Shown piece after piece: positions 1 through 7,361 of a stretch of 11,726 nucleotides of DNA. Location of the stretch: NCBI RefSeq assembly GCF_934359325.1, contig NZ_CAKRLH010000038.1:1-11726 (forward strand), given 5' to 3'. The position numbers and the translations under genes are program-made. Positions within the stretch are counted from its first letter, which is position 1; each line of letters opens with the position of its first letter. A model generated the notes under the pieces. The model was not told the DNA's origin. It was given only the letters and a program-made list of their open reading frames with translations, and did no database searches. This DNA comes from an uncultured Porphyromonas sp. GTDB lineage: Bacteria > Bacteroidota > Bacteroidia > Bacteroidales > Porphyromonadaceae.

Positions 1-149
1 GAGGGTACACGTACCGTCAGCACCCCGTCCTCCCACTTGATCGGCTTGATCGGCTCAAACCACATATGGTAGTCCTGAGGTGAGTGAAGACTGGTCCTGA
101 CGTTACTTAGGAAGTTATCCCAAGCATTGATAAGTGTACTGCTAATCAT
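1..149 (-). CDS. dnaA: Chromosomal replication initiator DnaA, N-terminal part (runs off left edge)
   Basis: The minus strand from the ATG at 147-149 is open to the window edge and gives 49 codons beginning MISSTLINAWDNFLSNV. The segment around residues 25-49 (PQDYHMWFEPIKPIKWEDG, then VLTVRVP) matches the DnaA domain I pattern: an early Trp (W10), the 'Y.xWF.PI' block (Y27, W30, F31, P33, I34) and a 'lvlxVP' strand just before the edge. DnaA binds origin DnaA boxes, and its domain I recruits DnaB and other partners. The AAA+ and DNA-binding domains lie outside the window. A tandem 9-bp repeat (TTGATCGGC at 37-45 and 46-54) encodes the duplicated PIK-PIK. The only in-frame ATG near the start was used. 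The identification rests on domain I alone, which is the least conserved part of DnaA, so certainty is good but not complete. Confidence 0.82.
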   Translation of the reverse strand, partial: MISSTLINAWDNFLSNVRTSLHSPQDYHMWFEPIKPIKWEDGVLTVRVP

Positions 150-213
150 GATGCTCTAAAATTTCTCCGACCTTGATGCAACTCTGTCCGGGAGATCAGA
201 TAGATCCGGGGCT

Positions 214-257
214 AAAATAAGGACTCCTCCCACTGTACCCAGTGAGGAGAAGGCCTT
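214..257 (-). terminator. Terminator-like hairpin with T-rich tail between natB-like gene and dnaA
   Basis: Read on the minus strand, the stem is AAGG, CTCCT and CACTG (257 down to 240), a GGTA loop, then CAGTG, AGGAG and CCTT (235 down to 219). Small internal loops separate the stem blocks (CCTT opposite T, and a two-G bulge). The 3' side runs directly into TTATTTT (220-214). This is the layout of an intrinsic terminator for leftward transcription. It lies about 215 nt after the permease stop and about 60 nt before dnaA. It could end the upstream operon, or act as an attenuator in a dnaA leader if dnaA is transcribed from the element at 277-307. Confidence 0.5.
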
Positions 258-276
258 ATCTGGATGCCTTGCAATG

Positions 277-307
277 CAAAGGTTATGAAACCTGTCGAAA
301 CAAAAAA
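277..307 (-). promoter_or_regulatory. Weak Bacteroidota-type promoter candidate for dnaA
   Basis: On the minus strand AACCTTTG (284-277) differs from the Bacteroidota -7 consensus TAnnTTTG at one position. A T-rich run lies about 19 nt upstream (TTTT at 307-304), where a -33 TTTG element would be expected. The start site would fall near 270, giving a leader of about 120 nt that contains the hairpin at 214-257. This is a pattern match only, and the -33 element is poor. Confidence 0.27.
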
Positions 308-380
308 AGTCGCTTTCTCTTGCTTTTTCCGATCCCTATAGGTCTCAACCCCTTAGACGTAGTGCTCTATGAGCTAGGAT

Positions 381-398
381 ATTACATTCCCATTACAT
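381..398. repeat. Direct repeat ATTACAT x2, 11-bp spacing
   Basis: ATTACAT occurs at 381-387 and again at 392-398, separated by TCCC. Start-to-start spacing is 11 bp, about one helical turn, which suits binding of a dimer on one DNA face. It lies in the dnaA upstream region. Two 7-mers this close could also arise by chance in A+T-rich sequence. Confidence 0.3.
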
Positions 399-471
399 CG
401 GTAAGGGTTTGGTTGTTAGCTACCTAAAGATTGGCTTAGCGAATAGTTAACGCTGGTTAATGATCGAGTGG

Positions 472-1794
472 TCACTCGTACTTGATCCAGCGCCATAGGT
501 CTTTCATACCGGGTTTCTTGCCGTACATCAGCATCCCTACGCGGAAGATCTTGGCTGCAAACCAGACAAAGAAGCAGGTGAAAGCAATCATGATCGACAG
601 CGAGAGCCAGACCTGCCAGGCGGGGGGATTGAAGGGTAGACGAACCATCATGACATTGGGTGCCATGAAGGGTATGAAAGAGGTAATGAGGGAGATGTTG
701 GTATTGGGGTTCTCTGCCGAGTAGAAGCCGAAGATGAATCCGAAGAGCAGCAGGATAGTGATCGGAAGGGTGATCTGATTGACGCCCTCCTCTGCATCGG
801 TCACTGCTCCGGAGGCTGCGTAGAGTGCAGCGAAGGAGACGTATGAGGTGATGAAGTAGCAGAGGAAGCAGAGGATGATCTGCCCGTAATTGATATTAGC
901 CAGTGCCTCCAGCCCTCCCGCCAGCTCGGCATCGTAGCCTCCCTCCTGTGCGGCCATGACGGCGTCCTTGAATTGGTTCATATCGAAGGTCACCGAACTC
1001 AGCAGGACCGACTGCAGTACGACGAAGATGATGACGAAGAAGAGTCCCCACATCAGCAGCTGAGTAAGTCCTACGAGCCCGATGCCCACGATCTTTGCCC
1101 AGAGTAGGGTGGTGGGCTTGACGCTCGTCGCGAGGATCTCCATGATCCTATTCTTCTTCTCCACTCGGACGCTCTCCATCACCATCGATCCGTACATGAT
1201 GACAAAGAAATAGAGGGCAAAATTGAATATCTGCCCCGTGATCATCCCCACAGTCGCCGAGGCGGCCACTTCGTCTCCGTCGGAGCTCCACTGGACGGTT
1301 GAGATATTGACTGAGACCTTGGAGTCAGCGATGATCTTGTCCAGCTCGGGGATCTCGTAGGAGGCGATCTTCTCGTGCTGTAGCTCCTTAGAGAGCGTCT
1401 CGGAGAGATTCTTCTCCAGAGCAGGAGGGATCGTGGAGGTGGAGTAGATTGTGATAGCTCGTGGGTCCTTGAGGAGATCCTTTGTGATGACCACGACTGC
1501 GTAAAGGCTGTCAGAGGAGAGCGCTTCGCTCTTGTACTCCGATATGTTGTTTGCGCCATTCATAAAGTGGAAGCCCTCCGCCTCGCCTGCCTTGATTGCA
1601 TCGTAATACTTGCCGGTCTGGTCCACGATGATCACCTCCTTGTCACTGGTATCCTTCGCAAAGACTCCGAGCAGAGCCGGCACGGCTCCCAGTAGTATCA
1701 TTAGGATAGGGGTGAGGAAGGTCATGATGATGAATGACTTCTTCCCTACGATGGTCATATACTCCTTCCGGAGTACGATGAGGAAATTATTCAT
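472..1794 (-). CDS. ABC-2 type (NatB-like) transporter permease
   Basis: This 440-residue membrane subunit probably pairs with the ATPase encoded just upstream to form an inner-membrane ABC exporter. The topology fits the ABC2_membrane_3/NatB type. There is a cytoplasmic N-terminus (LIVLRKEYMTIVGKKSF), a first membrane helix at about 21-45, and a large extracytoplasmic domain at about 46-185. A cluster of helices follows (about 186-206, 233-262, 303-330, 341-358 and 397-416). The cytoplasmic block VEKKNRIMEILATSVKP (211-227), after the second helix, is the conserved coupling-region motif of this family. An NPP motif at 389-391 precedes the last helix. The ATG at 1792-1794 lies 8 bp inside the end of the ATPase gene, so the two are probably translationally coupled. 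NatAB of Bacillus exports sodium, but the substrate cannot be read from this sequence. TGA stop at 472-474. Confidence 0.92.
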   Translation of the reverse strand: MNNFLIVLRKEYMTIVGKKSFIIMTFLTPILMILLGAVPALLGVFAKDTSDKEVIIVDQTGKYYDAIKAGEAEGFHFMNGANNISEYKSEALSSDSLYAVVVITKDLLKDPRAITIYSTSTIPPALEKNLSETLSKELQHEKIASYEIPELDKIIADSKVSVNISTVQWSSDGDEVAASATVGMITGQIFNFALYFFVIMYGSMVMESVRVEKKNRIMEILATSVKPTTLLWAKIVGIGLVGLTQLLMWGLFFVIIFVVLQSVLLSSVTFDMNQFKDAVMAAQEGGYDAELAGGLEALANINYGQIILCFLCYFITSYVSFAALYAASGAVTDAEEGVNQITLPITILLLFGFIFGFYSAENPNTNISLITSFIPFMAPNVMMVRLPFNPPAWQVWLSLSIMIAFTCFFVWFAAKIFRVGMLMYGKKPGMKDLWRWIKYE

Positions 1795-2770
1795 GGCTCT
1801 CTTCGATCTCTCTTTGCTTATCCGTAATACTCTGCAGCTCTGTCGGGGCGCCGCTCTTCTTCACCACGTCGATGAATATGTCATTCATACTCGGTATGAT
1901 CTCCTCGTAGCTGACCACCTCTCCGATGGGACCAAAGGTTGCCAGCAGCTCGCGCGAGCTCATCCCGGGGGTATTCTCGATCACCAGCGTGTGCTGACCA
2001 TACAGGTTGGTCTCGTCAGTGCGGAAGACAAATTTCTCTTTCACCTCCTCGGGGAGCTCAATCTCGGAGTCGTAGACGATCCGGTAGAGATTTCCTCTAT
2101 AGTCGTTACGCACCTCGTGGATGTCCCCATCAAGGACCACATGCGAGCGATTGATGAGCGTGATATTGTCGCACAGCTCCTCCACGCTGTACATGTCGTG
2201 GGTGGAGAAGATGATCGAGTGTCCCTCATCTCTCAGGCGAAGCATCTCCCGCTTCAGGATTTCCGCATTGATCGGGTCGAAGCCGCTAAACGGCTCATCG
2301 AAGATCAGCAGATCCGGCTGGTGGATAATGGTGCAGACGAATTGAACCTTCTGTGCCATACCCTTACTCAGCTCGCCCACCTTCTTATCCCACCAATCGA
2401 TGATGTCCAGTCGCTCGAACCACATGCGCAGTCTCTTCTCAGCCTCCTTGCGCTCCAGCCCCTTGAGCTGGGCAAAGTAGAGAGCTTGCTTGCCCACCTT
2501 CATCTTAGGGTAAAGTCCTCGCTCCTCCGGGAGGTAGCCAATGTGTGTCAGATCCTTGCTGGTGAAGGGATGTCCTGCAAAGGTGATCTCCCCCTCGTCC
2601 GGCACGGTCAGGCGGGTTAGCACGCGGATGAGGGTAGTCTTCCCGGCACCATTAGGTCCAAGAAGACCATGGATCTTACCACGCTCAACTCTCAGACTGG
2701 CGTGATCCAGAGCTCGATGTGCGGAGAAATCCTTGACGATGTCTCTCGCCTCAAGTAAGTAGTTTTCCAT
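1787..2770 (-). CDS. ABC transporter ATP-binding subunit (NatA-like, C-terminal DUF4162-type domain)
   Basis: This 327-residue ATPase would power the ABC-2 permease encoded immediately downstream. The nucleotide-binding domain is complete: Walker A GPNGAGKTT (38-46), ABC signature LSKGMAQK (134-141), Walker B LLIFDEP (154-160) followed by the D-loop FSGFDP, and the switch histidine H191 in STHD. The usual Q-loop glutamine appears to be glutamate (E82 in GYLPEERGLYPKM), which is common in NatA-like exporters. After about residue 215 a beta-rich C-terminal domain of the DUF4162 kind follows, ending in a charged tail. The ATG at 2768-2770 lies 17 nt after the dnaG stop with no Shine-Dalgarno sequence. 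The TAA stop overlaps the permease start. Sodium or drug export is suggested only by family resemblance. Confidence 0.93.
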   Translation of the reverse strand: MENYLLEARDIVKDFSAHRALDHASLRVERGKIHGLLGPNGAGKTTLIRVLTRLTVPDEGEITFAGHPFTSKDLTHIGYLPEERGLYPKMKVGKQALYFAQLKGLERKEAEKRLRMWFERLDIIDWWDKKVGELSKGMAQKVQFVCTIIHQPDLLIFDEPFSGFDPINAEILKREMLRLRDEGHSIIFSTHDMYSVEELCDNITLINRSHVVLDGDIHEVRNDYRGNLYRIVYDSEIELPEEVKEKFVFRTDETNLYGQHTLVIENTPGMSSRELLATFGPIGEVVSYEEIIPSMNDIFIDVVKKSGAPTELQSITDKQREIEESHE

Positions 2771-2787
2771 CTATATATGCGTTATTT

Positions 2788-4821
2788 CTAATGTTGTCTT
2801 GGCTGAAGCTTAAGGGTCGGTGTGAGGATGCGATCCCCCAGCATTCGACTCATATCTACCTTCATCTGGTTTAGGTTCGCCAGCTCGGCGAGTAGTTCTC
2901 TTGACCTCTCATCCAGAGCTTCGTCACCCTCCTGATGATCCATCGGTATGGTCTGTAGTTGCTGCAGCAGATCAGAGATCTGGCGGAGGACAAAGTCGTA
3001 CTTATAGCTCAAGATCGTCCTCATGACCCGACTGACCACCTCTGACGGTGTGGATGCCTCGCTGACGTAAGCGGAGTGCATCTCGCTCAGCTCCTCCTCA
3101 TTCATCAGCAGATCTGCCACCGTGTGCAGGATCACCGGATCCTCGTGCCAGGAGAGGTTCTTGGCAATGTCTGGATTGGGTTCCTCCTCATAGAGGCGCT
3201 CCACCTCATCGAGTATGGTGCAGAAGTGTGTGGTCAGGGTACCATTCTCCCTCAGGTCCCTCGTCTCCTTCTGCACTACCTGGATCAGGCTACAGCCATG
3301 CCTTCCCGGCTCTATCTCGTAGTCGGGTATCTCCATGAGCCCGTTCTTCATGATTTCGCCCAGCAGCGTGATCTCGAAAGGATTGAGTCTTTCGTCAGGC
3401 TGGCTGGTCTGCTCCTTAGGTACCGTTGGGTTGGGAGCAGTCGCCTCTTCCTCTCGCTTCTGTTGCTCCTGGCGGCGCTGTGTGTTTTGCCACTCCCGTC
3501 GGATGGTATTCCTCTGTTGCTGCTGCAGCTTCTGGATCCGCTCCAGCAGGTGCTCCGGCTCGACACCCAGTCGGGGAGCCATATCCTTGACGTAGATGTC
3601 CAGGATCAGCTTATCCTGGATGTGCGCCATCGACTCCGCCAGTACAGCTACTGTATCTGCTATGCCCTGAGGGGTGTCAGTCCCGTTATGCTCCGAGAGG
3701 ACTCGGGCATTGAAGCGCAGGCTGTCCTCCTCATGCTCACTGATGTACTGCTCGATCTCTTCTGCTGTGTGGGTCTTGGCAAAGGAGTCCGGATCCTCCC
3801 CCTCCGGTAGCAAGACCGTATGGAGGCTCATCCCTCTCTCCAGCCCCACGTCCAGTCCCCTCATGGCTGCCTTGATGCCGGCAGCGTCGGAGTCGAAGAT
3901 GAAAGTGAGATTGGAAGTAAAGCGCTTGATCTTCTGCACCTGTTGAGTCGTGAGGGCAGTCCCTGAGCTGGCCACCACATTGGTGATCCCCCGCTGGTGC
4001 ATGGACAGCACATCCATATAGCCCTCCACAACAATGCACTTGTCCTTCTTCGCGATCGCCTGCTTGGCGAAGTAGAGTCCGTAGAGCTCGCGGCTCTTGT
4101 CGTAGATCGAGGAGGCGGGCGAATTGATGTACTTCCCCGTATTCTCCTTCTTGACTAAGATCCTGCCTCCGAAGCCTACGATCGAACCGCTGATCGAGTG
4201 AATGGGGTAGATGACACGGTCCCGGTACCGGTCGATGTACTGTCCGTCATCAGTCCGGAAGAGGAGCCCGACCTGCTCTAAGGCATCGGCGGAGACGCCC
4301 TTCTCCTTTGCTAATGAGTAGAGGAAGTGACGATCCCTCGGCGAGTATCCGAGCTCAAATCGCTTGATCGTCTCATCACTTAGATCACGGTCGCGGAAGT
4401 ACTTCAGACCGACGAGGCGCCCCTCGTTGCCGTTGTGCAGTTCGTTGACAAAGGCATCTCTTGCAAAGGCATTGGCAGACAGTAGCTTGTCCCGCTCTGT
4501 GCGCGCCTCCTTCTCCTCCTCACTGAGCTGCGTCTCAATGACCGGTATACCATACTTCTTCCCGAGGTACTTAATGGCATCGGGGAAATTGAGGTGGAGG
4601 TACTTCTCCAGGAAGGATACCGGCGTACCTCCCACGCCGCAAGCGAAGCACTTGCAGATGTTCTTGGTCGTGGAGACGTTGAATGATGGTCTTGAGTCGT
4701 CATGGAAAGGACACAGACCGATGTAATCCTTGCCATGCTTCTTCAGCGCCACGAAGTCCCCCACCACGTCGACGATGTCGGCGCGATCCATGATGCGGTC
4801 AATGGTATTACGGTCTATCAT
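2788..4821 (-). CDS. dnaG: DNA primase DnaG
   Basis: DnaG makes the RNA primers for DNA replication and works with the replicative helicase DnaB. The 677-residue product has the full bacterial architecture. The N-terminal zinc-binding domain has CPFH (C37, H40) and CFAC (C58, C61), with the family sequence DFVALKKHGKDYIGLCPFHDD. The RNA polymerase domain carries RYRDRVIYPI (198-207) and GFGGR (216-220). The TOPRIM fold has catalytic E266 in VVEGYMD and the metal-binding pair D310/D312 in FDSD, followed by LLPEGEDPDSF. A Gln/Arg-rich linker at about 430-475 leads to a C-terminal region of about 200 residues, probably the helicase-binding domain, which diverges more. The length is somewhat above the E. 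coli 581. The ATG is at 4819-4821, 29 nt after the phosphoesterase gene. TAACTTTA at 4845-4838 is one base from a TAnnTTTG -7 element, so a weak internal promoter is possible. It is not in the rpsU-dnaG-rpoD arrangement known elsewhere. Confidence 0.97.
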   Translation of the reverse strand: MIDRNTIDRIMDRADIVDVVGDFVALKKHGKDYIGLCPFHDDSRPSFNVSTTKNICKCFACGVGGTPVSFLEKYLHLNFPDAIKYLGKKYGIPVIETQLSEEEKEARTERDKLLSANAFARDAFVNELHNGNEGRLVGLKYFRDRDLSDETIKRFELGYSPRDRHFLYSLAKEKGVSADALEQVGLLFRTDDGQYIDRYRDRVIYPIHSISGSIVGFGGRILVKKENTGKYINSPASSIYDKSRELYGLYFAKQAIAKKDKCIVVEGYMDVLSMHQRGITNVVASSGTALTTQQVQKIKRFTSNLTFIFDSDAAGIKAAMRGLDVGLERGMSLHTVLLPEGEDPDSFAKTHTAEEIEQYISEHEEDSLRFNARVLSEHNGTDTPQGIADTVAVLAESMAHIQDKLILDIYVKDMAPRLGVEPEHLLERIQKLQQQQRNTIRREWQNTQRRQEQQKREEEATAPNPTVPKEQTSQPDERLNPFEITLLGEIMKNGLMEIPDYEIEPGRHGCSLIQVVQKETRDLRENGTLTTHFCTILDEVERLYEEEPNPDIAKNLSWHEDPVILHTVADLLMNEEELSEMHSAYVSEASTPSEVVSRVMRTILSYKYDFVLRQISDLLQQLQTIPMDHQEGDEALDERSRELLAELANLNQMKVDMSRMLGDRILTPTLKLQPRQH

Positions 4822-4850
4822 ACGGTGATCTCAGGCGTAAAGTTACACAT

Positions 4851-5924
4851 TTACCGACTTAGATAGAGGTCGATGACGACGATCTCGGACCTGGACCCGA
4901 TACGGAGACGTGAGGTGGAGGCGCCGTAGCCGGAGGAGATGATGAGCGTGCCGTCACCGGAGGAATGGCAGCCATAGTTGTGTCTGAAGAGGAGTGGCTG
5001 GAAAATCTGCATCGGGAAGATCTGACCAGCGTGCGTGTGTCCGGTGAGGGTAAGGTCTATCCCACTGACCTCCGGATCGCGCTCCCAGTGCTCGCGAGGT
5101 CGGTGCTGCAGCAATATCGTGGTCGCTCCATCCGGCACCTGATCCATCAGGTTACTGAGTGGTACTATGTCCTGATCCCAGGCTCTATAGTAGTCCCTTC
5201 CGATCAGATAGAGGTCCGGTCGGAGTCTCACCACGCTGTCACGAAGTAGGGTCCCGAGCGAAGAGATCCACTGTATATTCTCATCCAAGTCACCATAGTA
5301 CTCATGGTTGCCGAGGATGAAGTAGAGCCCTGAGGTCCTCTCTCTTATGCGGGCAAAGTGGTCTGCCGTCGTAAGGGTGTCCACGTCGCTTAGATTTCTA
5401 TCGATCAGGTCTCCTCCGATGAAGACATAGTCCGGCGAAGCTTGCTCGATCATCTGCTCCATCCTTGCAAGATGGTCCTCCCCGAAGAGGTCTCCCAAGT
5501 GGATGTCAGTTACGAGTGCTATCCGAATGCTGTCTGAGGGGTTCTCGCCGGGCACTGTGATGCGGTAGTGTGTGGTGATTGGCTCACCTACATTTCTTCT
5601 CCCTGCGATCATCACCGGTAGTATCAGCAATAAGCAGAGTAGGGCGGTCACGCGACCATAGCGGTACTTCGTGGCGCTGTCGAGGAGTATGAAGAGCGTA
5701 GCGAAGTAGACCTCTGCAATGAGCAGGTCAGTCACAAGCTCAGGTGACCTGCTACTGAGGAAGTATGCGGACAGGATGAGACCTATAGAGAGGATCGGGA
5801 GGGCGATTATGCTCCACTTTAGCACTTTACTGAGCAGCCGATCCTTAGGAGTTCGATGTCCGACATAGCAGTGGAGAGCATAACCTACTGCGATCTGGAC
5901 GAGGACGAAGAAGATGTAGCGCAT
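4851..5924 (-). CDS. Membrane-anchored calcineurin-like metallophosphoesterase
   Basis: This is a 357-residue phosphoesterase of the YkuE/YaeI-like calcineurin superfamily. The N-terminal third holds about four membrane helices (about 2-20, 36-56, 63-82 and 93-108). The catalytic domain follows with all the dinuclear metal-site motifs: DIH (D140, H142), GGDLIDR (D172), GNHE (205-208), H274 in LQHRP, and GHTHAGQ (295-301). The substrate is unknown; relatives act on phospholipid-linked or nucleotide phosphates. By the positive-inside rule the catalytic domain's side of the membrane is uncertain. I chose the ATG at 5922-5924, two nt after the MATE stop (TGAGTATG). A TTG at 5928-5930 would add two residues and overlap the MATE gene. 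It sits directly before dnaG in the operon, but I see no functional link between them. Confidence 0.9.
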   Translation of the reverse strand: MRYIFFVLVQIAVGYALHCYVGHRTPKDRLLSKVLKWSIIALPILSIGLILSAYFLSSRSPELVTDLLIAEVYFATLFILLDSATKYRYGRVTALLCLLLILPVMIAGRRNVGEPITTHYRITVPGENPSDSIRIALVTDIHLGDLFGEDHLARMEQMIEQASPDYVFIGGDLIDRNLSDVDTLTTADHFARIRERTSGLYFILGNHEYYGDLDENIQWISSLGTLLRDSVVRLRPDLYLIGRDYYRAWDQDIVPLSNLMDQVPDGATTILLQHRPREHWERDPEVSGIDLTLTGHTHAGQIFPMQIFQPLLFRHNYGCHSSGDGTLIISSGYGASTSRLRIGSRSEIVVIDLYLSR

Positions 5925-5926
5925 AC

Positions 5927-7342
5927 TCAAGCGGACCGCTTGGATCGGCGATAGGGATGTGCCAGCTTACGGAAGTAGGTCGAGGTCATCGTGAGGCATA
6001 AGATCATCGACAGCACATCCGCCACCGGTAGGGCGGTCCATACTCCGGTGAGACCCATCACACGGGGAAGGATCGCCAGTGCTGGCACGAGGAAGATCAG
6101 CTGCCGTGAGAAGCTCAGCAGGAGAGCTCGAGCTGCCTTACCAAGGCTCTGGAAGAACTGGACTCCCGTAACCTGTATACCGACTGCCCACATGGCTGCC
6201 AGTTCGATCCTTAGCCCCACCTCGCAGACTGCGATCAGCTGAGGGTCTGACGTGAATGCTCGAGCTACGATCCCGGGCCATATGAGGGTAATGGAGGCAC
6301 CGATGACACCGATGAGGAAATTCATTTTCCGCGCGATCCTAAAGGTGTCTCGCACTCTTCCGAGATTTCCCGCCCCATAGTTGTATCCAAGGATAGGCTG
6401 GGTCGCCTGAGAGATGCCGAACATAAACATCAGCGTCAGCATCGCCATACTCTGGATCACTCCATTGGCTGCTACCGCCAGATCCCCGCTGTAGAAGTCT
6501 ATCGGTGAGGTCATCCCGTAGTCGTAGAGCAAGCGATTCTTGTAGATATTGACGATGCTCGCCATCAGGTGGGTCACGAAGGGCGCCACGCCGATGGAGA
6601 TGATGGAGAGAGTGTAGCCCCAGTTGAACTTGAAGTTCCTTACCCTCAGCCGTACATTGGTGTCGGGTCGGGTAAAATGATGCAGCACCCAGATCATCCC
6701 TACAAACATACTGATCACGGTGGCGAGAGCAACACCTGCAATGCCCATGTGGAATACGAAGAGGAAGACCGGGTCGAGCACAAAGTTGAGTACAGCACCG
6801 ATGAGCATCGTCTTCATCGCCTTCTTGGGGTACCCTGTTGCTCTCATCACCGCATTGTAGGAGTAGGTGATGTTGGCAAAGATATTCCCTGGCAGGACGA
6901 TATTCAGGTAGTCGAGGGCATAGGGAAGGGAAGCCTCCGAGGCTCCAAACTGCATCAGAAGCGGTCGGGCAAAGATCATCAGCAGGACGATCACAAGGCT
7001 GCTGATGGTGAGAGACAGTAGGAAGGCGCTACCAAGCATTTTCTCCCCCTCCTCTCTCCTCTGCTGCCCGAGCAGTATGGAGATCCTGGAGGCGGCACCC
7101 ATACCGACGAGGGTACCAACAGCCTGGGTCACGCCCATCACGGGCATGGTGACTGAGAGACCGGACAGGGCCAGGCTATTGACCCCCTGTGCAATATATA
7201 TCCGGTCGACTACATTGTATAGGGTATTGACGACAGCCCCTATGACTGAGGGCCAAGCGTAAAATTGTAATAGTTTCTTGATCGGAGCAGTGCCGAGGAT
7301 ATCGGCATTCTCCATGTTAATTCTTTTCTCTTCTCTCTTCAT
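5927..7342 (-). CDS. MATE-family multidrug/cation efflux transporter
   Basis: This 471-residue protein has about 12 hydrophobic segments and is typical of the MATE exporters, which expel organic cations and drugs using a sodium or proton gradient. Family motifs are easy to see. These are LGTAPIKKLL near the start, LYNVVDRIYIAQG (41-53), GMGAASRISILLGQ (80-93), the NFVLDPVFLF block (186-195) and ATQPILGYNYGAG (313-325), which corresponds to the QPxxGYNYGA motif of the second half. The pattern resembles the NorM/DinF-like subgroup common in Bacteroidota. The start is uncertain: the ATG at 7340-7342 gives MKREEKRIN before a second in-frame ATG (7313-7315, MENADILG), which matches the usual family N-terminus and has an A-rich upstream stretch. 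The stop (TGA 5927-5929) is part of the TGAGTATG junction with the next gene. The substrate cannot be predicted. Confidence 0.93.
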   Translation of the reverse strand: MKREEKRINMENADILGTAPIKKLLQFYAWPSVIGAVVNTLYNVVDRIYIAQGVNSLALSGLSVTMPVMGVTQAVGTLVGMGAASRISILLGQQRREEGEKMLGSAFLLSLTISSLVIVLLMIFARPLLMQFGASEASLPYALDYLNIVLPGNIFANITYSYNAVMRATGYPKKAMKTMLIGAVLNFVLDPVFLFVFHMGIAGVALATVISMFVGMIWVLHHFTRPDTNVRLRVRNFKFNWGYTLSIISIGVAPFVTHLMASIVNIYKNRLLYDYGMTSPIDFYSGDLAVAANGVIQSMAMLTLMFMFGISQATQPILGYNYGAGNLGRVRDTFRIARKMNFLIGVIGASITLIWPGIVARAFTSDPQLIAVCEVGLRIELAAMWAVGIQVTGVQFFQSLGKAARALLLSFSRQLIFLVPALAILPRVMGLTGVWTALPVADVLSMILCLTMTSTYFRKLAHPYRRSKRSA

Positions 7343-7361
7343 TCATCCAATGTTTTGTCGT

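Larger units (their letters stand above)
150..471. other. Gene-free region between the ABC permease gene and dnaA
   Basis: This 322-bp stretch has no convincing gene; its minus-strand ATGs stop within a few codons. It is visibly richer in A+T than the flanking genes. It contains a terminator-like hairpin (214-257), a weak Bacteroidota-type promoter candidate (277-307), a 7-bp direct repeat with 11-bp spacing (381-398), and a small inverted repeat CGAGTG-GT-CACTCG at 465-478 that straddles the upstream permease stop codon. The position immediately upstream of dnaA makes it a candidate dnaA control region. I searched for TTATNCACA boxes on both strands and saw no good match, so an origin is not supported. 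Confidence 0.7.

Noticed and set aside
115..123. TTATCCCAA as a DnaA box
   Set aside because: It has two mismatches to TTATCCACA in the core, lies inside dnaA coding sequence, and has no companion boxes in 150-471. An origin call is not supported.
242..427. Plus-strand 61-codon open frame in the dnaA upstream region
   Set aside because: It begins inside the terminator-like hairpin, resembles no family I know, is opposite to every other gene, and overlaps the promoter-like and repeat elements. It is most likely a chance frame.
465..478. CGAGTG-GT-CACTCG inverted repeat at the end of the permease gene as a terminator
   Set aside because: The stem is short, the loop is tight and no T-run follows on the minus strand. 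The hairpin at 214-257 is a better terminator candidate.
1610..2620. Long plus-strand open frame (336 codons) opposite the ABC transporter genes
   Set aside because: The opposite strand encodes clear ABC ATPase and permease motifs. The antisense product is Leu/His/Val-rich with no recognisable domain, as expected of a shadow of moderately high G+C codon usage.
3076..3810. Plus-strand open frame (244 codons) opposite dnaG
   Set aside because: It lies fully within a well-supported dnaG. The product is low-complexity Leu-rich and looks like an antisense shadow.
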